Source of the DNA: Holacanthus passer
Lineage: Eukaryota > Chordata > Actinopteri > Pomacanthidae
Length of the DNA stretch: 64,000 nt
NCBI GenBank assembly: GCA_025331565.1
Contig: JAFREQ010000027.1
Coordinates: 372,001-436,000, forward strand
Reading direction: 5' to 3'
This document shows positions 60,826 through 64,000 of this stretch, in pieces. The translations under genes were made by a program, and so were the position numbers. The notes under the pieces were generated by a model. It did not search any database, was not told the DNA's origin, and saw only the letters and a list, made by a program, of their open reading frames with translations. The stretch's first letter is position 1. Every line of letters begins with the position of its first letter.

Positions 60826-60963
60826 ACGTGTCCAGCTGAGTGTGAACATAAGATCCACAGCCCCAGTGGGACCCTGAGCAGCCCCAACTGGCCCGACAAG
60901 TATCCCAGCCGTAAGGAGTGCACCTGGGACATCACAGCCACACCGGGACACCGAGTCAAGATA
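23159..60963 (+). CDS. tll1: Tolloid-like 1 metalloprotease (tll1), coding exons 1-18, 3' partial
   Basis: Seen: 18 GT-AG exons total 2,487 nt, exactly 829 codons. Residues 13-30 form a hydrophobic signal peptide. The prodomain ends at a furin-type site RIPR (159-162). The astacin domain (163 to about 362) has [11 protein letters not shown] with zinc ligands His255, His259, His265, catalytic Glu256 and the Met-turn SIMHY (Met312, Tyr314). CUB1 is about 364-475, CUB2 476-588, calcium-binding EGF1 589-630, CUB3 632-744, EGF2 745-786; CUB4 starts at 788 and is cut by the window edge (CUB4 rest and CUB5 missing). Known: tolloids cleave chordin and procollagen outside the cell; zebrafish tll1 is mini fin. 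TLL1 is favoured over BMP1 by [31 protein letters not shown] and linkage to cpe. Start: ATG 23159, with an in-frame ATG at 23192 as alternative. Confidence 0.96.
23617..23672. repeat. (CG)n(CA)n microsatellite
   Basis: A CGCGCGCG block leads into about 24 CA units, an alternating purine-pyrimidine tract of 56 bases, 280 bases into tll1 intron 1. Confidence 0.95.
23829..23880. repeat. (CT)n-(CA)n compound microsatellite
   Basis: Interrupted CT run followed by about 14 CA units. Confidence 0.9.
24986..25023. repeat. (GT)n microsatellite
   Basis: About 19 uninterrupted GT units. Confidence 0.95.
25780..25960 (+). repeat. AT-rich dispersed repeat (copy d)
   Basis: Contains 'attttgataagagttaattt', 'gtggcaaacattcactgatt' and 'tctgttttatatcattgtag', corresponding to blocks of the copies at 13567 and 37215. 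Confidence 0.55.
29040..29300 (+). promoter_or_regulatory. GC/CpG-rich island in tll1 intron 1
   Basis: An isolated CpG-rich block with a NotI-type gcggccgc and an AP-1-like TGAGTCA near 29253, inside AT-rich intron. It could be an alternative promoter or enhancer; no splice donor leading into tll1 frame was seen. Confidence 0.35.
29657..29981. mobile_element. MITE-like element with long internal hairpin
   Basis: Ends are imperfect inverted repeats (left has 'atctcagtcatccaggtcat'; right has 'ccatgacctggatgaaaat'). Inside are 31-base inverted arms at 29690-29720 and 29738-29768 (29 of 31 paired, 17-base loop), and 'acctaca.caagtccagttgcc' occurs twice. The core 'ctctcatccaaaaggcttct' is a known-looking teleost repeat motif. 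No coding capacity. Confidence 0.6.
29985..34910 (+). other. tll1 intron 1, middle part
   Basis: AT-rich intronic DNA with GT microsatellites (30884-30926, 32869-32893, 33873-33919) and a CT run near 31877-31918. No coding or RNA gene supported. Confidence 0.75.
30884..30926. repeat. (GT)n microsatellite
   Basis: About 21 uninterrupted GT units. Confidence 0.95.
34915..34946 (+). repeat. Left terminal inverted repeat
   Basis: 32 bases starting CACTGATTCTTGAGG. Pairs with 37167-37198, with mismatches at positions 3 and 15 only. Confidence 0.85.
35311..35746. repeat. Left cluster of 15-bp motif copies (6)
   Basis: TGTCAACTCCGTCAG at 35311-35325 and 35671-35685 (exact). Variants in the same orientation are at 35514-35526 and 35687-35701. 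Inverted copies are at 35711-35725 and 35732-35746. Neighbouring direct and inverted copies (35687/35711) could form a hairpin or bind a dimer. Confidence 0.85.
35873..36622 (+). pseudogene. Transposon-borne basic protein, N-terminal part, one in-frame stop
   Basis: One reading frame runs about 250 codons after a clear phase-0 acceptor (ttttatctgtactgcag ending at 35872). It is interrupted once, by TAG at 36074-36076 between GELGERE and [10 protein letters not shown]. Features in order: an Arg/Lys-rich region ([18 protein letters not shown], then [17 protein letters not shown]); a linker with [10 protein letters not shown]; a coiled-coil-like [20 protein letters not shown]; and a block with [10 protein letters not shown] and [12 protein letters not shown]. 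From memory this order is that of a large uncharacterised protein family multiplied in fish and cnidarian genomes; no search could be run. Members are longer, so this copy is 3'-truncated. A possible donor lies at 36581 (TATCC|gtaagg). Confidence 0.6.
36636..37010. repeat. Right cluster of 15-bp motif copies (3)
   Basis: TGTCAACACCGTCAG at 36636-36650 and 36656-36670, exactly 20 bases apart, and an exact inverted copy CTGACGGAGTTGACA at 36996-37010. Confidence 0.85.
37167..37198 (-). repeat. Right terminal inverted repeat
   Basis: Reverse complement starts CAGTGATTCTTGAGA; 30 of 32 bases equal the left end. Confidence 0.85.
37215..37462 (+). repeat. AT-rich dispersed repeat (copy e)
   Basis: Contains 'agtcatttttcaagcataaa', 'tgccaaaatttcaaagttcc', 'ggactggactatttgttg' and 'tctctggaaaagtcatta'. 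It abuts the right end of the transposon at 37202. Confidence 0.65.
37463..40142 (+). other. tll1 intron 1, 3' part
   Basis: No coding sequence recognised. Short CpG-bearing patches near 39240-39300 and 39515-39540 are unexplained. Confidence 0.7.
40143..40265 (+). CDS. tll1: tll1 coding exon 2 (prodomain)
   Basis: Acceptor ctttacttccag; phase 1 to 1, 123 nt. Encodes [13 protein letters not shown] and [11 protein letters not shown], both TLL1-like, then a His/Arg-rich end [14 protein letters not shown] that differs from human TLL1 and is encoded by CA-rich sequence. Confidence 0.93.
40465..40545 (+). CDS. tll1: tll1 coding exon 3 (prodomain)
   Basis: Acceptor gtgtgtgtcag, donor TTTG|gtaagg, phase 1 to 1. 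Encodes [20 protein letters not shown], matching the SKKRGALYQLIDRIRR part of human TLL1. Confidence 0.92.
40546..41818 (+). other. tll1 intron 3
   Basis: 1,273 bases of AT-rich intron; nothing recognised. Confidence 0.8.
41819..41992 (+). CDS. tll1: tll1 coding exon 4 (furin site, start of protease)
   Basis: Acceptor tgctatgttag, donor ACTG|gtaagc. The Gly/Lys-rich linker is followed by KSRIPR and [13 protein letters not shown], placing the proprotein-convertase cut after Arg162 and the mature N-terminus at Ala163. Confidence 0.94.
42093..42210 (+). CDS. tll1: tll1 coding exon 5 (astacin domain)
   Basis: Acceptor gtgtttcag, donor GCGG|gtgagt. Encodes [15 protein letters not shown] and [12 protein letters not shown] of the N-terminal protease subdomain. 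Confidence 0.95.
42211..43842 (+). other. tll1 intron 5
   Basis: Contains an AT-rich dispersed repeat fragment (about 42598-42730) and a fish repeat end 'gataagataagctttat' with a C run (43008-43045). A 117-codon open frame at 43189-43542 shows no recognisable domain and is not called a gene. Confidence 0.7.
42598..42730 (+). repeat. AT-rich dispersed repeat (copy f)
   Basis: 'gctgaaatcatgagttgata', 'gttgatcagcagaaaata' and 'gtcatttgtcaagcaaatgc' align in order with the other copies. Confidence 0.55.
43843..44021 (+). CDS. tll1: tll1 coding exon 6 (catalytic zinc site)
   Basis: Acceptor ctctcattag, donor CCAG|gtgaga. Contains [18 protein letters not shown] and the astacin signature [13 protein letters not shown]. 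An interspersed repeat begins almost immediately after the donor. Confidence 0.96.
44040..44625. mobile_element. Degraded MITE in tll1 intron 6
   Basis: 'catctgatttttttgctctt' and 'cagtgtaaacagcacaaat' near the left, with 'gttcacactggaatctgtta', 'ggccacatttgaaaaagc' and 'gtgaacagcc' near the right in inverted-like relation. Recalled as a common teleost nonautonomous transposon. Starts about 20 bases after the exon 6 donor. Confidence 0.5.
45132..45237 (+). CDS. tll1: tll1 coding exon 7 (Met-turn)
   Basis: Acceptor tggttcccag, donor CACG|gtaacc. Encodes [20 protein letters not shown] and the Met-turn [13 protein letters not shown]. Confidence 0.95.
45238..46218 (+). other. tll1 intron 7
   Basis: 981 bases; no feature recognised. 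Confidence 0.8.
46219..46343 (+). CDS. tll1: tll1 coding exon 8 (end of protease)
   Basis: Acceptor ttcctgaag, donor CCAG|gtactg. Encodes [33 protein letters not shown] and RCPA, closing the astacin domain. Confidence 0.95.
46344..47864 (+). other. tll1 intron 8
   Basis: Begins with a GT microsatellite (46381-46409), then a CpG-containing patch (46440-46740) and a second one near 47140-47270. No coding signal. Confidence 0.75.
47865..47980 (+). CDS. tll1: tll1 coding exon 9 (CUB1, first part)
   Basis: Acceptor gttgttgcag behind a GT-rich tract. Encodes [20 protein letters not shown] and [13 protein letters not shown]. Confidence 0.95.
48010..48265 (+). repeat. Dispersed repeat with CCCTAACCTTAAC tracts (copy 2)
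   Basis: 'ttaccctaaccttaac', 'ttaccctaatcctaaac', 'tctccataaggaaggc' and 'gtccccacaatgtgactg' follow the same order as the copy at 13014; CA repeats lie on both sides (47990-48009, 48253-48268). It fills most of intron 9. Confidence 0.6.
48453..48555 (+). CDS. tll1: tll1 coding exon 10 (CUB1, middle)
   Basis: Acceptor gctcctccag, donor CTTG|gtaaga. Encodes [20 protein letters not shown] and [13 protein letters not shown]. Confidence 0.95.
48556..49683 (+). other. tll1 intron 10
   Basis: 1,128 bases; AT-rich, no feature recognised. Confidence 0.8.
49684..49800 (+). CDS. tll1: tll1 coding exon 11 (CUB1, end)
   Basis: Acceptor gattaacag, donor GAAG|gtaact. Encodes [19 protein letters not shown] and [14 protein letters not shown]. 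Confidence 0.95.
49966..50111 (+). CDS. tll1: tll1 coding exon 12 (CUB2, first part)
   Basis: Acceptor tcttgtgcag behind a CT-rich tract. Encodes [20 protein letters not shown] and [18 protein letters not shown]. Confidence 0.95.
50112..50951 (+). other. tll1 intron 12
   Basis: Starts with GT-rich DNA and carries a (GT)n run at 50261-50299. Otherwise unremarkable. Confidence 0.8.
50261..50299. repeat. (GT)n microsatellite
   Basis: About 19 uninterrupted GT units, 150 bases after the exon 12 donor. Confidence 0.95.
50952..51147 (+). CDS. tll1: tll1 coding exon 13 (CUB2, end)
   Basis: Acceptor tgttctgtag, donor AAAG|gtatat. Encodes [36 protein letters not shown] and [11 protein letters not shown]. 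Confidence 0.95.
51240..51365 (+). CDS. tll1: tll1 coding exon 14 (EGF1)
   Basis: Phase 1-1 module exon. Encodes [15 protein letters not shown] with the calcium-binding/hydroxylation signature [12 protein letters not shown]. The donor is directly followed by a GT repeat (51371-51414). Confidence 0.95.
51371..51414. repeat. (GT)n microsatellite at exon 14 donor
   Basis: Begins six bases after the EGF1 exon's splice site, interrupted by two CTG variants. Confidence 0.95.
51415..52324 (+). other. tll1 intron 14, remainder
   Basis: AT-rich; short GT-rich tract before the exon 15 acceptor. No other feature. Confidence 0.8.
52325..52485 (+). CDS. tll1: tll1 coding exon 15 (CUB3, first part)
   Basis: Acceptor tgtgtttccag, donor GAG|gtgagt. 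Encodes [20 protein letters not shown] and [16 protein letters not shown]; the Asn in NGT is a potential glycosylation site. Confidence 0.95.
52577..52757 (+). CDS. tll1: tll1 coding exon 16 (CUB3, end)
   Basis: Acceptor gtgtgtttag, donor TCAG|gtaaga. Encodes [19 protein letters not shown] and [16 protein letters not shown]. Confidence 0.95.
53393..53515 (+). other. tll1: Candidate in-frame cassette exon in tll1 intron 16
   Basis: A strong-looking acceptor (gccctctctccctcag, ends 53392) and donor (CAGAG|gtaaca at 53516) enclose 123 nt. The frame is open and phase 1-1, so it would add 41 residues between CUB3 and EGF2 without breaking the frame. The residues include [19 protein letters not shown] and [17 protein letters not shown]. 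The stretch is GC-richer than the surrounding intron. No homologue recognised, and known tolloids go straight from CUB3 to EGF2. Speculative. Confidence 0.25.
54779..54836. repeat. (CA)n(GA)n compound microsatellite
   Basis: CA to 54808, then GA to 54836, nearly perfect. Confidence 0.95.
57335..57460 (+). CDS. tll1: tll1 coding exon 17 (EGF2)
   Basis: Acceptor tctctcacag, donor GAAG|gtgggt, phase 1-1. Encodes [14 protein letters not shown] and [12 protein letters not shown], a second calcium-binding EGF module. Confidence 0.95.
57779..58462 (+). repeat. Degenerate GACTTGA minisatellite
   Basis: Dozens of variants of 'gacttgagacttgacttgg' separated by short spacers such as 'tctcaaatgacttg' and 'tgccctaaa'. 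Dense from 57779 to 58260, with an interruption and more units at 58430-58462. The period is irregular, roughly 20-40 bases. Confidence 0.8.
58567..58602. repeat. (CA)n microsatellite
   Basis: About 18 uninterrupted CA units. Confidence 0.95.
59576..59605. repeat. (CA)n microsatellite
   Basis: About 15 CA units. Confidence 0.95.
60222..60330. mobile_element. Fragment related to the 29657 MITE
   Basis: 'gagttgaatctagggcaact' and 'ctcatccaaggggcttcctc' match the core blocks of the element at 29657-29981; the ends are missing. Confidence 0.45.
60795..60822. repeat. (GT)n microsatellite at exon 18 acceptor
   Basis: About 14 GT units ending 13 bases before exon 18, in the place where a polypyrimidine tract normally lies. 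Confidence 0.95.
60836..60963 (+). CDS. tll1: tll1 coding exon 18 (CUB4, first part); last exon in window
   Basis: Acceptor acgtgtccag directly behind a GT repeat; donor ATA|gtaagt. Encodes [20 protein letters not shown] and [15 protein letters not shown]. The following CUB4 and CUB5 exons lie past 64000. Confidence 0.94.
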
Positions 60964-63900
60964 GTAAGTGTGCTGAAATCAAGCAGGCCTCGTAACAATA
61001 CATTATTCTGTCTGTGGGGTTCAGATCGTATGTAAATGCCTCAGGCTGCCCTCCCCTCTTCTTGCTCACTGATCTGTCTTTCCCATGTTCCACTTATGAA
61101 ACCCAAATGTGAACGGGGAGAGAGAGTGCACGTTTGTATATTCGGGCTAACTGCAAGCGTGTGCTCATGCGTTAGAAAGAGGCCTTGGGCATTGGCCATC
61201 TGTGTCCTTGTGTCTTCATATGTGTGTGTGTATATATACAGTATATGAGCGTGTTTAGCCTGCATGCGCACACACACGCATGCATTTGTGCATGTAAGCA
61301 TTTGTGTGTCAGCACAGATCGTCGTCTCCACATTTCTTGAGTTACTGCAGCTGTACTGTACATATTTAGGAATAAACTGCCATATTGTGCTCTGCTGTGT
61401 GATCCAGAGGCTGAAAAGTTCTGATTTGCATGGTTATTTGTCTGAAGAGAGACAAAGAGGGGGAAAGAGAGGAGGTGATCTCAACTTCTGTGATGGCAAG
61501 TTAACTCAGATAGATGATGTTGGTGTGATACAAATGGAGTTTCTCCTGACTCAGGTGCACTCACATAAGATACACCATTTGCACGCTCAACTTGCGGGGA
61601 TGATAGAATGGTCTATACACACACACAAACACACACACACAGTTTGTACTTCTGTACTTGTGATTGGCAAAGACTTTTCCTCGCACTAACCTTAATCACA
61701 TGACAGCTGCATGCCAAACCCCAACACTTGCCTAACCTTATCTTTAAGCTGTCTAACATTGATGCTAAAGCCAAGTGTTGACCATAAAGAGCCCTTTGAA
61801 GAGGAGAGGGTCAGACAAAATGTCGCTCTCCAGCTCTAAATGTTGTGATACACTTGCTTCTTTACCAACATGGACACGTAGACAACCAGCTGCAATGCAA
61901 ACTGCATTATTCGCATACTTGCCTGCATATTTTGCAGCTGGAGGATTATAAAGTACATGTACCAGGGAGCAGATCTAGTTATGTGCAGCTGACACCGAAA
62001 CGTCTTCCTTGAGAACTTCCTTGAGATCAGGACGTAAACAGCAGCAGTGGAAACGAGCTCTGTTACTTTCTCTTCAGTGTCATTTGTTGAAAGTCACCTG
62101 CTAAACGCACTTCACAACCTTATATGCTGCTCCCACTATTGAATGCAATTTCCTAAAGCCTGAGGTGATGCCTTCAAACTGCTTGTTGTGTCGGACCAGC
62201 GGTCCTAAAGCCAAAGGATATTCAGTTCATTATCACATAACACAAAGAAAAGTGGCAACAAAGCTTTAATTTTCCTGTCAAATAATCAACTAATCTAAAA
62301 TGCATGTACATCTCAAACCTGAAACCCAAATGGGCCCTCACAAAGATACAAGTACAGGCGCAAACACGCTCACATTCACACAGTTTGCTTCAGTTAATCC
62401 TCATGCTCCCATGCAAGTAGTGTCATACACACACAAACACAGTGTAATCTTTAATAAATGCACACACATTTGACGCACAGTCAAATCCACACACACACAC
62501 ACTGCACAGTCCTGCTCAGTGTTTGGATTTGGCTCCTCACCTCACTTCCACTCTGCCACATGCTGAGCTCGCTGCATGTTATCAAAAATGTCATCAACTG
62601 TCATTTAGTTTTTGATAATCTCTTGTCACCTCTTACATAACTGAAAACACAAATTACATCATCATCCGCCATCACAACACATTTAGTAGTTTTTTGCACC
62701 CGTTTTGAATGTGAGGCTGCATGTGATTCACGCACAAATACACACAAACTGGGAAATGTGTTTTTTCAGTGTGTTTTGTTAGTATGTGTGTGTGTGTGCG
62801 TTTATGTGTGTGTGTGTGTGTGTCTGTGTGTACATGTGTGTTGAGATTAGAAGGGCTGCTCTCTATATCCACAGTAATGACCTCACAGCGGGATAAATTT
62901 AATACCAGACATCTGAGCATACACATGAAGGTCATTCTGTTATTGCTTCTTCGCTCTCTGGCTGTCACACACACACACACACACATTCCCACACTGAATT
63001 CTCTCAGGAGTAGTAAACAGATCCACAAACCAGTGTCTTACCCAAGCTACAATCAGAAACATCTGGAATCCATCACAACCCCAGAATCAAACACTTCCCC
63101 TCCCAGTAACACATCCTCGGTCCTCTTCCTTCTTTCCGTCTGGTTTGGCGAAAATCACTTCAGTGTGGTGTTTGTGGTGGCGTGATGGAGCACGGCTCAG
63201 GAGACAATCAGAGAGGTGTGTGACTGTGTGGGAGAGAGGCCTGCAAGGTGTTATGACTCAGCTCACGGTGACTTGATTAGATTATGAATCGTGACAGTGT
63301 GTACATGCATGTCAGGGTGGAAGCAGTGTGCAGGCAGAGAGGGAGGGAGGCAAGCGGTTCTGCTCTGTATTCAAGAATATGCAAATCTATTTTTTTTTTT
63401 TTTTTTTTTTGCTTGAAAGAGTTTTAAAGGTGTGTAACACTGAAGGAAAAACATTCTTTACAGCATTCTCAGCACCGCTACCAATATTTATTAGCAACAC
63501 ACACTTGTGGTATTTTGGTTAAAGTGGCTATAATATATTTTTTTAATTATAAGGCTGGATCATATGATTTTGTGTTTATAGCAACTGTCAGTTTATTGTT
63601 TTGGTTTTCAGACATAACTTTACTGTTCCAGTTCCCTCACCACTGTAATTCATTTTTGGCCACAACAAACAGATGTTTCCTGATTAAAAGCTTTTAAAAC
63701 TCACTGTACACTACCTTCCCAGCACCAAATGACTGACAGACAAACTAAGTGACTTGCTGGTGAACATAGTGGAGCAGGTAACAGCTAAAAGGCCAGATAA
63801 TTTTGGTGGAGACCAAAACAGAGTGAATATTGGACTCACATTCATCTGGTTGCCGAAAAATTATTGCAGGTTTAAGACTTGCTGCTATGTAGGAAGTGAC

Positions 63901-64000
63901 TTATATGCTCTTGTGTGTTATCTCTCAATTCTGCTTAATTGCTTCACTGCATAAAATGAGGAGCAGGCCACGGATCATCCAGCGCACACAGAGCTAATAT
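60964..64000 (+). other. tll1 intron 18 (5' part)
   Basis: No CUB4/CUB5 exon found to the window end. Contains GT/CA runs (62780-62823, 62969-62984) and a T run (63390-63411). Confidence 0.75.

Larger units (their letters stand above)
57461..60835 (+). other. tll1 intron 17
   Basis: 3.4 kb of intron holding the GACTTGA minisatellite, CA repeats and a MITE fragment. No coding sequence. Confidence 0.8.

Noticed and set aside
23159..60963. Gene is bmp1 rather than tll1
   Set aside because: Prodomain and protease diagnostic residues ([30 protein letters not shown]) and linkage to cpe favour tll1.

Overview
This is vertebrate nuclear DNA, almost certainly from a teleost fish. It is intron-rich and AT-leaning, with very many (CA/GT)n microsatellites. 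It carries fish-type dispersed repeats (a tRNA-derived SINE, hAT-like and MITE-like fragments, an abundant AT-rich ~300 bp repeat). The short introns suggest a compact, perhaps percomorph, genome, but the species cannot be told from the sequence.

Two conserved genes lie on the + strand. From 4675 to 8949 are the last eight coding exons of carboxypeptidase E (cpe); its first exon lies upstream of the window. The 3' UTR ends near 10016 behind a canonical AATAAA. After about 11 kb of repeat-rich intergenic DNA, a CpG-rich stretch with a perfect CRE (21260-21267) precedes tolloid-like 1 (tll1). The tll1 start codon is at 23159, and 18 coding exons run to 60963. They encode signal peptide, prodomain, astacin protease, CUB1, CUB2, EGF1, CUB3, EGF2 and the first half of CUB4; the rest lies beyond 64000. 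All exon junctions are GT-AG and the 18 exons sum to exactly 829 codons in one open frame. The cpe-tll1 order and orientation match human 4q32.3. CPE trims basic residues from prohormones in secretory granules. TLL1 is a secreted BMP1-type metalloprotease that processes chordin and matrix precursors. They are neighbours, not pathway partners.

Introns and spacer are dominated by repeats. The best find is a 2,284-bp DNA transposon in tll1 intron 1 (34915-37198). It has 32-bp terminal inverted repeats and a CTAA target duplication. A basic-protein ORF is broken by one in-frame stop, and nine direct and inverted copies of a 15-bp motif, TGTCAACTCCGTCAG, surround it. Other points of interest are a possible in-frame cassette exon in tll1 intron 16, UG-rich tracts at many tll1 splice sites, a GC-rich island inside intron 1, a degenerate GACTTGA minisatellite in intron 17, and a possible two-exon noncoding transcript between the genes.
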